A stretch of 60,583 bases of DNA from a bacterium. Its GTDB lineage: Bacteria; Planctomycetota; UBA1135; GCA-002686595. Every line of letters begins with the position of its first letter. The stretch's first letter is position 1. Both the position numbers and the translations under genes were made by a program. A model generated the notes under the pieces. The model had not been told where the DNA came from. It saw only the letters and a program-made list of their open reading frames with translations, and made no database searches. Shown one piece after another: positions 35,778 to 44,572 of the stretch. The stretch covers positions 1 to 60,583 of the forward strand of contig JAAELL010000023.1 of NCBI GenBank assembly GCA_024226735.1, read 5' to 3'.

Positions 35778-36509
35778 TCAGTTCCTCCGAATCCGGGTGT
35801 CCACGTCGAGCGAGTTGCCAGCCCCGAGGTCCGCCGAGTAGTTGAGGCCGAGCGTCGGCACCATCCTGTTGATGTGCTGGTCAATCCACTGGTTCATCTG
35901 GGAGATCCTGGATCTCGGTACGTAGACGATGTCGCGCGGCTGCAGATAGATCGGGGCGTGGTGTTCACCCGAGAACGCGGCCTCGAGGTTGGCGCGGTAG
36001 CCGACGCGGGATCCGCTCACTTCGCGGATGATCACGACGTCGCACATCGAGGCGAACTCCATGTCCGGCCCTCCGGCCTGCAACACGGCGCCCAGCGTCG
36101 TCATCGTGTCCGGCATCGGGACAGTCCCCGGCCGGTTGACTTCGCCTCCGACGAGGACGTAGCGGTCGGAGTAGGACTGGACGACCACGTTGACGTCGGG
36201 GTTGCGCAAGTGCTCGCCGTACGACTGGCGCAGGTCCTCGCGGACTTGTTCGATCGTCCTACCGGCGACGACCACGTCGCCGACGAGCTGTAGGGAGACG
36301 AGGCCGTCCGGCCCAACCGTCTGTACGTCGTTGAGCTCGGGGGTGTAGAAGAACCGGAACTCGACGACGCTGCCGGGGTGAATCAGGGCGCGGACAGCCG
36401 GTCCAGGGGCGCCCAGCGGCGCCGGCTCCAACTCGGGCTTCGGTCCGATGCACCCCAGCAGGGGTGTCATAGCGAGAATTGCCGTAGATAAGATGGTGGA
36501 GTGTTTCAT
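35778..36509 (-). CDS. Wza-like polysaccharide export lipoprotein
   Basis: Outer-membrane export channel component, 243 aa. The N-terminal signal ends in the lipobox LLGC near residue 20. The poly_export domain (about 45-120) has LIHPGSVVEFRFFYTPELN and VGPDGLVSLQLVGDVVVAG; an SLBB domain follows with RYVLVGGEVNRPGTVPM. It is shorter than E. coli Wza and lacks the C-terminal amphipathic helix, so it may need another outer-membrane partner. It is the first gene of the minus-strand export and assembly operon, and one base separates it from the Wzc-like gene. Confidence 0.88.
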   Translation of the reverse strand: MKHSTILSTAILAMTPLLGCIGPKPELEPAPLGAPGPAVRALIHPGSVVEFRFFYTPELNDVQTVGPDGLVSLQLVGDVVVAGRTIEQVREDLRQSYGEHLRNPDVNVVVQSYSDRYVLVGGEVNRPGTVPMPDTMTTLGAVLQAGGPDMEFASMCDVVIIREVSGSRVGYRANLEAAFSGEHHAPIYLQPRDIVYVPRSRISQMNQWIDQHINRMVPTLGLNYSADLGAGNSLDVDTRIRRN

Positions 36510-36895
36510 GTCGCGGCACGCAGGATTGCGGTGATCCGTGGCGCGAATACGCGGGTTCAGGGAGATAGCGGGTGGATTGGTCCCGCATGCATAGTGACCC
36601 GCCCTGGTGGAATGGCAAGTCGGACGAACATGATTCCCGCGCTGGGACCTTCTCGATGGGTGGCCGGCGCCGCGTCCACGTCGGCCGTGGCGCCACCAGC
36701 CCAGCCCCCGATTGGCCGGGTCGAGGGCCGGTTCTGGACCCGATCCAGGTCGCGCCCAGCTGAAAAATCGGCCAGGTGCAGAATCGAGAAACGGTTCGGG
36801 CGTCAAAGCGGATACATTACGGCAAGCCACGAAGGCTGGCTCCTGCCCTACTCTTCCACCCCTCGAATCCGATCCGTCAAGGACAAGGAGACGTC
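36510..36895. other. Divergent intergenic region, 386 bp
   Basis: Separates the Wza-like operon (minus) from a small lipoprotein gene (plus) and must carry promoters for both, but I see no clear -35/-10 or sigma-54 element. It contains a 10-bp perfect palindrome, GTGGCGCCAC (36687-36696), which could be an operator, and several G/C-rich partial repeats around GGCCGG. No gene is supported inside it. Confidence 0.5.
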
Positions 36896-37300
36896 GTGAA
36901 ATCCCTCCTCACCATCCCCCTCGCCTGCCTGCTCACCCTGGGCTTGACCGCCTGCGGTGACTCTGGCGTCGACGCCAAGGAAGCCCTTTCGGGTGCCCTC
37001 GAGAACCTCGACATCGACTTCAGCGCCGAAGGCGCCACGGAGAAGGTCAACGAGGTCGTCAAGAGCTCGGTGTCCAAGATCGACGAGATCAAGGACCTCG
37101 CGTCCGCCGAGAGCATCACCGAGAAGTTGGGCCCGGCGCTCGACATGCTCAAGAAGGCCAAGACGACGCTCGGCGAGAAGATGCCGGACACGGCGTCGCT
37201 CACCGGCCTGATCGAGACGCTGAAGTCCAAGTTCGCCGGCAAGACCGACATCCTGGGCGCCCTCAAGCCGCTGATCGAGAAGATCCAAGCGTTGATGTAG
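36896..37300 (+). CDS. Small helical lipoprotein
   Basis: A 134-aa predicted lipoprotein. The signal is MKSLLTIPLACLLTLGLTAC, with the lipid-modified Cys at residue 20. The mature part is Lys/Glu/Asp-rich and almost certainly all alpha-helical (EKVNEVVKSSVSKIDEIKDL), with no recognisable domain. The start is a GTG preceded by AAGGAG at 36885-36890. It stands alone between the export operon and a terminator. Confidence 0.75.
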   Translation: MKSLLTIPLACLLTLGLTACGDSGVDAKEALSGALENLDIDFSAEGATEKVNEVVKSSVSKIDEIKDLASAESITEKLGPALDMLKKAKTTLGEKMPDTASLTGLIETLKSKFAGKTDILGALKPLIEKIQALM

Positions 37301-37335
37301 AGCGAAGGACCCCGTCAGGGGACTCAGTCCATTGG

Positions 37336-37375
37336 ACGCGGCCGATCTCGAGCGAGGTTGGCCGCGTTTTCTTTG
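37336..37375 (+). terminator. Intrinsic terminator after the small lipoprotein gene
   Basis: Stem arms ACGCGGCC (37336-37343) and GGCCGCGT (37360-37367) are followed by TTTTCTTT. It lies 36 bases after the lipoprotein stop and one base before the convergent membrane-protein stop, so it may also affect the opposite strand. Confidence 0.7.
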
Positions 37376-37376
37376 G

Positions 37377-39176
37377 TCAGCGCCTGACGAGGACCGCGAT
37401 GCCGAGCTGGTTGCGCGCGATCAACGGCGGGTTGCCGTACAGCGCGCTCTCTTTGTAGTGCCGGCGCACCCAGCGCATGATCTCGATTCCATAGTGCTGC
37501 CCGAAGAACGGGAAGCCGTACTCCGCGGTGTCCTTGTGGGCGATGACGATGTAGTCCGGATCACCCGCCCGCAGGGCTTCGAGGATCGTCTCCTCGCCGA
37601 AGAAGTACATCTCGGGCGGCATGAAGTTGTAGTACGGCGAGGGGTTCACGCTGCGCAGCAGGTAGTTGAGCATCACGCCCTCGGGTAGCACCAAGAGGGT
37701 CTCGCCCGGCTGCACGCGCTCTCTCAGATCGGCTAGCGCGACTTCGAATTCGCGGCCGCGCCACTTCGCGTTGGCGTGGAACACGTCCGCTCCCCAGCCG
37801 AGCTCGATCGTCTTGTCGGCGTACCACTTGTTGGAGCTGTGGACGTGGACGCCGACGAGGGCGACGAGTGAACCGAGCATCGCGGCGCGCAGCAGCGTGC
37901 CGCCCCGCGCCAGACGTGCCGGCACCACGTGTAGCGCCAGTCCAATCAGGACCAGCGTAGCGGGCAGTCCGAGGACGAAGCCGTAGTGCCGCAGGATCAG
38001 AGCGAGCACCATCTTCAGGGTGAGCGCACCCGCCAGCACGATCGCGCTCAGCTGGAGCGCGCGCCGGCCGTACGCGTCCACGTCGCCCCGTTCGACGACG
38101 AGCCTGACGACCACGATCGGCGCGAGGACCGCGAGCATCCCCGGCAGCGGGCGCCCCAGGCCGTTCCAGTGCGCGACGCCGAGCACGCCGCCCGCGCTCG
38201 CGAGGCCGGTGGCAAAGGCGGCCCAAGTCGTCTTGCGGCCAGTCCCCAGGCGCGCCGCCACGTGCCTCGCTGCCAGCGCGAATCCCGCGATGTACGCCGT
38301 GTATCCCAAGCCCCAGACGAGGGCCTTGCGCACGTTGGCCCACGGCCGGTTCGTGCCCATCATCGCCTCGTAGAACGGCAGCGCGCGCACGCGCTCATCG
38401 AACACGTAACGCCACGAACCGAGCGTGCCGTGCAGAGCTCCGTCGGCCGGGAGGTACGAGCGCAGCGCGAGCCAGCAGGCGAGCGGAGCGACGAGCAACC
38501 CGGCGGCGTGGGCGAGCGCGAGCCGCCCGCGCCGTCCCGTGCTCGAGCGCGCGCACAAGAGACACGCGACGAGTACGCCATCGGCGGCCGCGCCAGCGAC
38601 GAAGACCTCGGCCTTGGTCAGGAACGCGAGCCCGACGAGGACTCCGGCGGCGAACGCCCAGGGGACCGCGCGCGCACAGAACGCGCGCGCGAGGCAGGCG
38701 AGAGCGGCCAGCGAAAGCACGAACCCGTGGGTGATCTCGTGCGAGTAGGGACAGATGAAGTTGTAGTTCGCGATCGCCGCGTATTGCCCGAAGGCGAACA
38801 TGCCGAGAAACACGAAGACGGACGCCGCGGCGACCCAGCGGTCGGCGGCGCGGCGCGCCAGGTCGTGGAGCAAGAGCGCCGCCACGCACGTCAGGACGAG
38901 GTTGACGAGCGCGATGCTGCGCAGTGACGTGCCCAGCACGCGCATCCAGAACGCGTTCCAGTGCACCGAGAGCGGTCCGTTGAACCACGACTGGTCGACG
39001 TAGAGCCGGTCGCCTTCGATCAGCCGCCACGGCACGTAGAGCTCGCGCCCGAAGTCGACCTGCATGTCCGGCCAGTTGCCGTGGCTCCATGCGAACAGCG
39101 CGGCCGCGAGCGCACCGAATGCGAGCAGCTGCGCGAGGCGCACGGGCAGGGGAAGAGAGGGATCGCGCGCCGGCAA
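37377..39176 (-). CDS. GT39/ArnT-like membrane glycosyltransferase
   Basis: A 599-aa polytopic protein with about 11 helices and a C-terminal soluble part. The first periplasmic loop has QVDFGRELYVPWRLIEGDRLY with the acidic residues typical of GT-C enzymes, and SWFNGPLSVHWNAFWMR follows. The C-terminal 130 residues have GETLLVLPEGVMLNYLLR. It probably glycosylates protein or lipid from a polyprenyl donor. The start is uncertain: TTG 39176 is used, and GTG 39143 is possible. It begins 55 bases after the 17-haem gene and could be the last cistron of that operon. Confidence 0.7.
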   Translation of the reverse strand: MPARDPSLPLPVRLAQLLAFGALAAALFAWSHGNWPDMQVDFGRELYVPWRLIEGDRLYVDQSWFNGPLSVHWNAFWMRVLGTSLRSIALVNLVLTCVAALLLHDLARRAADRWVAAASVFVFLGMFAFGQYAAIANYNFICPYSHEITHGFVLSLAALACLARAFCARAVPWAFAAGVLVGLAFLTKAEVFVAGAAADGVLVACLLCARSSTGRRGRLALAHAAGLLVAPLACWLALRSYLPADGALHGTLGSWRYVFDERVRALPFYEAMMGTNRPWANVRKALVWGLGYTAYIAGFALAARHVAARLGTGRKTTWAAFATGLASAGGVLGVAHWNGLGRPLPGMLAVLAPIVVVRLVVERGDVDAYGRRALQLSAIVLAGALTLKMVLALILRHYGFVLGLPATLVLIGLALHVVPARLARGGTLLRAAMLGSLVALVGVHVHSSNKWYADKTIELGWGADVFHANAKWRGREFEVALADLRERVQPGETLLVLPEGVMLNYLLRSVNPSPYYNFMPPEMYFFGEETILEALRAGDPDYIVIAHKDTAEYGFPFFGQHYGIEIMRWVRRHYKESALYGNPPLIARNQLGIAVLVRR

Positions 39177-39231
39177 GATCCCGGGATCATAGCGACGCAG
39201 GTCGCGCGGAAGCGACTCCGGATGGCGGGAC

Positions 39232-40566
39232 TCAGTCGTCGCCGTCCGGATGGCACGCGAGACACGCCGGGCTGGAGTAGACGTAGCCGGGCACGTCGTC
39301 GTGCTCGTCGTCCGTCTCGCTCTGGCGGTGCTCGTGGCAGTCGATGCAGGAGAACTGTGGGAAGGAGCCCGTCGTGTGGCAGTCGATGCAGTCGAAGTTC
39401 GAGTGGTCCCCGTTGTTGATCGGGAAGCTGTGGTTCCAGCTCGTGTTGTGCCAGTTGCTCGTGTTGTGGCACACCTCGCAGGCCGTCGGGAAGCCGACCT
39501 GCTGGTGGTCGGGATCGGAGGTGTTGGCGTAGTCGTCCGCGTGGCAGTCGATGCACCCGTTGGAGATCCCGCCGTGATCGAACGACGCGGGCGTCCAATG
39601 CAGGGTCGAGTGGCACTGCTGGCACTCGGTCGGGAACATCTCGGCCTGGTGGTCGGGATCGGTCGTGGCGTTGTAGTCGTCGAGGTGGCAGGTGATGCAC
39701 GGGCTCGAAACCCACGCGTGATCGAACTGTGCGGGCGTCCAGCCCCCCGTGCCATGGCAGCGGTCGCAACGCAGCGGGATGCCGAGCGCGACGTGGTCGG
39801 GATCCAAGGCCCCGTTGTAGTCGTCGAGGTGGCAGGCCGAGCAGTCGCGCGGCGTGCCCGAGAAGACGCCACCGACGTGGCAGTCCTCGCAGTCGGTCGT
39901 GCGGTGCGCGCCCGTCAGCGGGAACGTTCCGTGGTTGAAGCCGCCGCCGGTCCACGTCGTCGGGATGTGGCAGCGGTCGCAGCTGGAGACCCAGCCCTGG
40001 CCGATGTGATTCGGCGACTGCGCGCGCGCGAGGTCGTCCGCATGGCACGTGACGCACTCGGTGTCCGCGTGGGAAAAGTCGCCGACCTGCGCGCCGGGAT
40101 GGCAGCGCCAGCAGGCGGCTGCCGCGTGCGCCCCGACCAGCGGGAAGCGCGTGCTGTTGTGCATCGCGATCACGCCCGTCGGCCGCCAGTCGAGCTCGCC
40201 GTGGCAGTCCTTGCAGTTCTGTCCGAGCTCCCCGCGGTGCACGTCCTCGTGACATCCCGCGCAGCCGCGTGCCGCGAACGTCGCGACCGGTCCGCGGTCA
40301 TTGTGGCAGCGCAGACACTCCGCGCTCGCGTGTGCACCGTCGAGCGCGACCCCGGTTCGGGCGTAGTGGTCGAACTCGAAGTCGTCGCGGATCTCGTGCC
40401 AGCTCTCGCCGATGTGGCACAGCGTGCAGTCGGCTGGAAACGAGTCGTGCGGGATCACGGGCCCGCGATCGTCCCACCACTTCTGGACCGGACCGCCGTA
40501 GCGCCCACCCGAGACGCACGCGAGGACCGCGAACAGTGCCGCGCCCGCGAGGAAGCCTCGGCGCAT
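39232..40566 (-). CDS. 17-haem c-type cytochrome lipoprotein
   Basis: A putative outer-membrane electron-transfer lipoprotein, 444 aa from ATG 40566, with signal MRRGFLAGAALFAVLAC whose lipobox is VLAC. I count 17 CxxCH motifs, from CTLCH near the N-terminus to CLACH before the C-terminal DGDD, and many extra His residues for axial ligation. Repeats of about 40 residues recur in the form CH.DDY....DPDH....FP..C..CH. An ATG at 40605 overlaps the barrel gene stop and would add 13 residues. It probably sits outside the barrel encoded just upstream. Confidence 0.88.
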   Translation of the reverse strand: MRRGFLAGAALFAVLACVSGGRYGGPVQKWWDDRGPVIPHDSFPADCTLCHIGESWHEIRDDFEFDHYARTGVALDGAHASAECLRCHNDRGPVATFAARGCAGCHEDVHRGELGQNCKDCHGELDWRPTGVIAMHNSTRFPLVGAHAAAACWRCHPGAQVGDFSHADTECVTCHADDLARAQSPNHIGQGWVSSCDRCHIPTTWTGGGFNHGTFPLTGAHRTTDCEDCHVGGVFSGTPRDCSACHLDDYNGALDPDHVALGIPLRCDRCHGTGGWTPAQFDHAWVSSPCITCHLDDYNATTDPDHQAEMFPTECQQCHSTLHWTPASFDHGGISNGCIDCHADDYANTSDPDHQQVGFPTACEVCHNTSNWHNTSWNHSFPINNGDHSNFDCIDCHTTGSFPQFSCIDCHEHRQSETDDEHDDVPGYVYSSPACLACHPDGDD

Positions 40567-40604
40567 CCGCGCTCCGCGCCCGTCCGTCGTGTTCCGTGCG
40601 CCCA

Positions 40605-42242
40605 TCAGAAGCTCCGCTGCAGATAGAGGCCCAGGGTCCGCGAGTCCTGCTCGTCGCCGAACCGCTCTTCACCGAATACCGAGACGCTCCAGTCCCGACC
40701 GACGTTCATGTCCCAGCTCGCCCGCAGCCTGTGTTGGGTCAAGCTCTCTTGGTCTCCGTCGAACCTGCTCTGGGCGAAGTCGGCGATCTCCCACTGCACG
40801 GACCAGAAGCCCTTCTTCGTCGTCCCGCGCGCAGTGATCCGCGCGCCCTGGGTGTCGCTGAACTCTCCGCCCGAGTCGAAGAGCGCGAGGGAGAGCTCGC
40901 CGCGGTCCCACAGGAGGTCGCGCACGCTGCCCGCGATCTCGCCCGAGGTCCCCGAGCTGTCGTCGTCGTCCCAACGGTCGATCCGCGCGCTGAGGCGCAC
41001 GTTCTTGGCGACGTGCTTCCAGCCGCTTACTCCGACGCGGTTCAGCTCGTTGTCGGCGAGCTCTTGCGCCGTGACTGGCGTGAACTCGTCGCGCAGGAGC
41101 TCGGGAAACCGGATCTGGCTTGCCGTGAGCGACACGCCGTCGCCCGCGGTGCTGGTCACCGTCGCCCCCAGGTTGAGGTCGGTCAGCTCGAAGCCCGACG
41201 ACTTCGCCTCGTCCTCGCTGCCGTAGTGGTCGACCCGCGCCGTGCTCCAGAAGTACAGCCCGCGGCGGGGACGGAAACGTAGCTTGCCGACGAGCAGGTC
41301 GCGGTCGGACTCGCCCTCGTGCCACGTCTTCTGGAACGCGGCCCCCGCTTCGAGCTCCTGGTTCTCGCCCGCGGTGTGCGTGTAGTAGACGGACGTCTGG
41401 AAGTCGTCGCCGCTCTCGAAGTCCTCGTTCAGCTCCGGCATGAAGCCGGCGCTGAACCCGACACGGTCACCGTTGTCGAGGCGGCGCGTGTACTCGGCTC
41501 CGTCCAGCACGCCGAGCTCGGGGAACTCGTTCTGGAGAAAGCGCCCACCCTGAACGCGTTGCGGCGTCTCGCGCACACCGCCGTAGACGTAGGAGAAACG
41601 GTCGAGGCGTAGGCGGCTCTCGTCTTCGTCGTCCGCGTCGTCCCCTTCGAACGAGCGCGTCCACAGCTCCACATCGAAGTCGAGCTCGCCTCCGCGACCG
41701 AACGGGTTGCGCACCGCCATGTCGAGCCCCGTGCGCCCGAGCTCGTGCTCGCTACTCGAACCCTCGTCGTCGCGGGTCCAGTCGTATTGGGCGTAGAGGC
41801 GGCCACGGAAGTCCATGTCGCGCTCCGCCGCGGCGCGTACGTAGCCCGGAGTGAGCAAGGGCTGCTCGGGATCGAAGTCCTCGACGGGGCGCTCCCACGG
41901 AGGGTGTTCGTCGTCCTCGCTAGGGCCCGCTCGCGCTGCGGGCACGTGCACTTCGCACGGTGTACCGGGCGTCAAGCCGTCCGTGTTGGACAGCACCAGC
42001 TTCGCCCTCTGCTCGGTGACCGTGCCGATCGCGCCTTCGATGCGGCCGCGGCCGGGGGGAAAGAGGAGCACGCGATCGCCGGGCTCGACGCCGTGCTCGG
42101 TGCCGACGTCGATCTCGACCGCGGGTCCGACGACTCCCGTCACGCGCGCATCGACGCGCACGGGCACTTGATCCTGCGCCGTGGCGTGCGGTGCACAGGC
42201 TAGGGCGACGGCGACGATCATCAAGTGAATGAGCTTCGTCAT
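40605..42242 (-). CDS. Outer-membrane beta-barrel protein with N-terminal SH3-like domain
   Basis: A 545-aa protein with a signal peptide ending near HATAQ. Residues 25-105 form a small beta domain (TGVVGPAVEIDVGTEHGVEPGDRVLL). From about 130 to the end it shows alternating amphipathic strands rich in Asp, Arg, Trp and Tyr, closing with LGLYLQRSF; a C-terminal Phe is the outer-membrane insertion signature. There is no CxxCH or CxxC, so it is not an MtrB orthologue by motif. Position between two multihaem cytochromes suggests it is the porin of a porin-cytochrome conduit. The stop overlaps the cytochrome ATG at 40605. Confidence 0.82.
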   Translation of the reverse strand: MTKLIHLMIVAVALACAPHATAQDQVPVRVDARVTGVVGPAVEIDVGTEHGVEPGDRVLLFPPGRGRIEGAIGTVTEQRAKLVLSNTDGLTPGTPCEVHVPAARAGPSEDDEHPPWERPVEDFDPEQPLLTPGYVRAAAERDMDFRGRLYAQYDWTRDDEGSSSEHELGRTGLDMAVRNPFGRGGELDFDVELWTRSFEGDDADDEDESRLRLDRFSYVYGGVRETPQRVQGGRFLQNEFPELGVLDGAEYTRRLDNGDRVGFSAGFMPELNEDFESGDDFQTSVYYTHTAGENQELEAGAAFQKTWHEGESDRDLLVGKLRFRPRRGLYFWSTARVDHYGSEDEAKSSGFELTDLNLGATVTSTAGDGVSLTASQIRFPELLRDEFTPVTAQELADNELNRVGVSGWKHVAKNVRLSARIDRWDDDDSSGTSGEIAGSVRDLLWDRGELSLALFDSGGEFSDTQGARITARGTTKKGFWSVQWEIADFAQSRFDGDQESLTQHRLRASWDMNVGRDWSVSVFGEERFGDEQDSRTLGLYLQRSF

Positions 42243-44572
42243 CGCTGGCTCCTCCGCTCTTGGTCGCGCAAGAAGCGATCGAGCGGCCCGCCGCCTCCCT
42301 GGCGCTTCTTCTTGCCCCCGATCCCCGGATCGTGGCAGTCCGCGCACTCGCGCCCGAGCGGACGGTAGCGCACGGCCTCACGCCCGTCGGCGAGCCGCCA
42401 GGCGACGTGGCACGCCGAGCACGCGAGCCGCTCGTGGACCTCGTCGAGCGCGAAGCGCGCGTCGTTCTCGTGGTCGAACGTGAGCTGCTCGAAGCTCGCG
42501 GCCGCGGTATGGCAACGCGCGCAGTCCGTGCTGCCGCTCTTGGCGAATTGCCCGACGTGCGGGTCGGCGTGGCAGTCGCTGCACGCGGTGCCTGGCGCAT
42601 GGCCGAACGTCCGTCCGCGCTCGTCGGGCGCGGTCGACGCGTGGCAGTCGGTGCAGGCAGTGGCGTTGTGTGCGCCGAACAGCGGAAAGCCCGTCGCGCG
42701 GGCGTGGTCGAAGCTCTCGTCGCGGACCTCGTGGAAGGTCTCCGTCGTGTGGCAGCGTGCGCAATCGGTCGTGCCCGCCGCCGCGAAGACGCCGCCGTGG
42801 GGGTCGACGTGGCACGTCGCGCAGGACTCGACCGAACCGGGAAAGGTCTCGCTCGCCCGTGCGAAGCTCCGGCCCGTGGCGCCTGGCTGCGGCGTGCGCG
42901 GGTGGCAGGTCGCGCAGGAGGTACGCGCGTGCCCCCCGTCGAGGACGAACCCGGTCCATGCGCCGTGGTCGAAGTCCGGCACGTCGGCAAACGAATCCTG
43001 CGTGTGGCAGCGGGCGCAGCTCGCCTGGTCGCCAACGACCGCCGGCCTGCTGGCGCCGGTGAACGCGCCGCCGTGGGGGTCGGCGTGGCAGGTGCTACAG
43101 CGATCGGTATTCCCGGGGAAGTGCTCGGCGACTCGCCCGAAGCGCCGACCGAGCGCGTCGGGCCGCGGGGCGGGAACGTGGCACGTCTCGCACTCGAGCG
43201 CCGCGTGCGCGCCGGCGAGCGGGAACCGCGTCCACGCGTCGTGGTCGAACGACGTACGCGCTGTTTGCTCGAAGCTCTCGGTCGTGTGACAGCGCGCGCA
43301 CCCCTCCGCGTCGGGCCGACGCGGAGGGCCGAGCTCGTCGAAGGCGCCCTCGTGCGCGTCCGCGTGGCAGGCCTCACAGGCGTTCGGGGTGCCACGGAAC
43401 GTCCGCAGCGCATCCTTCGACTCGTCCGCGAGAACGTGGCAAGCGTGGCACTCGGTCGCACCGTGTGCACCGGCGAGCGGGAAGGCCGTCGCGGCGTGCT
43501 GCTCGACGTCGAAACCGTGCGGCGCGAAGGAAGTCGGGTGGCAGGTCACGCAAGCCGCGCTCGGCACCGCGTCGAACTGGCCCCCGTGCGGGTCGTCGTG
43601 GCAGGCGGCGCAGTCGTCGGCACGGCGCCCGGGGTGGCGCGCGGCGAACGTCGCGCCCGCGTGACAGTCCGCGCAGGCGACTCCGTCGTGGGGCGGCGTC
43701 AACGGGAAGGAGGTGAGCGCGTGCAGATCGCTCTCCATGTCCGTGGCCGGACCGAACCCACCGTCAACCGCGGTGTGGCACGCGCTGCACGTGGTCGCGC
43801 CGTCAGCGTCGAATCCATCGTCGTGGGGGGAGTCGTGGCACGCGGAGCAGCCGCGCACTTCCGGCGCACCGTGCTCGAGTGCCATCGCGATCGAGCGCTC
43901 TCCACCTGTCTCGTGACACGCGGAGCACACGATTTCGGCGTGTGCGTCGCTCAAGGCGAACTGCGGGGTGTGCGCGAACTCGGCGACTTCCGCGAAGGGG
44001 CGCTCCTGGCCGTGGCAGCTCTCGCAGTCGTGCGACATGTCGCCTCCGTGCGGGTCCTCGTGGCAGCGCGCGCAGTCGTCCTCGAGTCCGAGGAAGCGCA
44101 CTTCACCTGTCGCGAGGAACGGAGCGTTCGCGAGCGGGTGGCACTGCTCGCACGTCAGCGACGCGTGCGTTCCGTGCAGATCGAACGCGAGCCCGTCGTG
44201 GTCGTACGCGTCCCGGTCCGCGATTCCCGCGACGGTGAATGCGTGCTCACCGGCGAGCGCGAGGTTGGCTCCCTCGTGTTCCAGGTGGCACCGCGCGCAG
44301 AGCCTCGCGTCCTCGAGCAGGCCGTGGAAGCCCGAGCGTGCCTCGAGCTGCTCTCCGATCACCGTGTGGCACCCGATGCAGCTCTCGGCGAGCGCGTCGC
44401 GCTGGGCGCCGTGGCAGGAGCTGCACCCGTCGTCTCCGGTGAGGCTGGCGACCTGAGCGTGCGCGGCCGAGAGCTCGCCCGGTGTCGTTCGTTCGAGGTC
44501 GACGTAGACGAGCCCGGTGACGATGGCCATGGACAGCAGGCCCAGCCAGAGACGCGGATCGGCAATCTTCAT
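42239..44572 (-). CDS. 26-haem c-type cytochrome, membrane-anchored
   Basis: A 777-aa multihaem cytochrome with one N-terminal hydrophobic segment (residues 8-25) and no clear cleavage site, so probably anchored in the inner membrane with the rest in the periplasm. I count 26 CxxCH motifs, from CSSCH near residue 50 to CADCH near 750. From residue 300 on, a module of about 75-85 residues repeats: CARCHTTESF, FDHDAWTRFPLAGAHA, CETCH, then CSTCHADPHGGAF. The stop overlaps the barrel gene ATG and the start overlaps the oxidoreductase stop (both ATGA). It is likely the electron wire between the inner-membrane oxidoreductase and the outer-membrane barrel. Confidence 0.9.
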   Translation of the reverse strand: MKIADPRLWLGLLSMAIVTGLVYVDLERTTPGELSAAHAQVASLTGDDGCSSCHGAQRDALAESCIGCHTVIGEQLEARSGFHGLLEDARLCARCHLEHEGANLALAGEHAFTVAGIADRDAYDHDGLAFDLHGTHASLTCEQCHPLANAPFLATGEVRFLGLEDDCARCHEDPHGGDMSHDCESCHGQERPFAEVAEFAHTPQFALSDAHAEIVCSACHETGGERSIAMALEHGAPEVRGCSACHDSPHDDGFDADGATTCSACHTAVDGGFGPATDMESDLHALTSFPLTPPHDGVACADCHAGATFAARHPGRRADDCAACHDDPHGGQFDAVPSAACVTCHPTSFAPHGFDVEQHAATAFPLAGAHGATECHACHVLADESKDALRTFRGTPNACEACHADAHEGAFDELGPPRRPDAEGCARCHTTESFEQTARTSFDHDAWTRFPLAGAHAALECETCHVPAPRPDALGRRFGRVAEHFPGNTDRCSTCHADPHGGAFTGASRPAVVGDQASCARCHTQDSFADVPDFDHGAWTGFVLDGGHARTSCATCHPRTPQPGATGRSFARASETFPGSVESCATCHVDPHGGVFAAAGTTDCARCHTTETFHEVRDESFDHARATGFPLFGAHNATACTDCHASTAPDERGRTFGHAPGTACSDCHADPHVGQFAKSGSTDCARCHTAAASFEQLTFDHENDARFALDEVHERLACSACHVAWRLADGREAVRYRPLGRECADCHDPGIGGKKKRQGGGGPLDRFLRDQERRSQR

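Noticed and set aside
39250-40626. 458-codon plus-strand frame opposite the 17-haem cytochrome
   Set aside because: Same cause as the frame opposite the larger cytochrome; low-complexity Val/Ala/Arg translation.
40605-42242. MtrB/PioB orthologue call for the barrel
   Set aside because: No N-terminal CxxC and no recognisable shared motif; only position and barrel character are shared.
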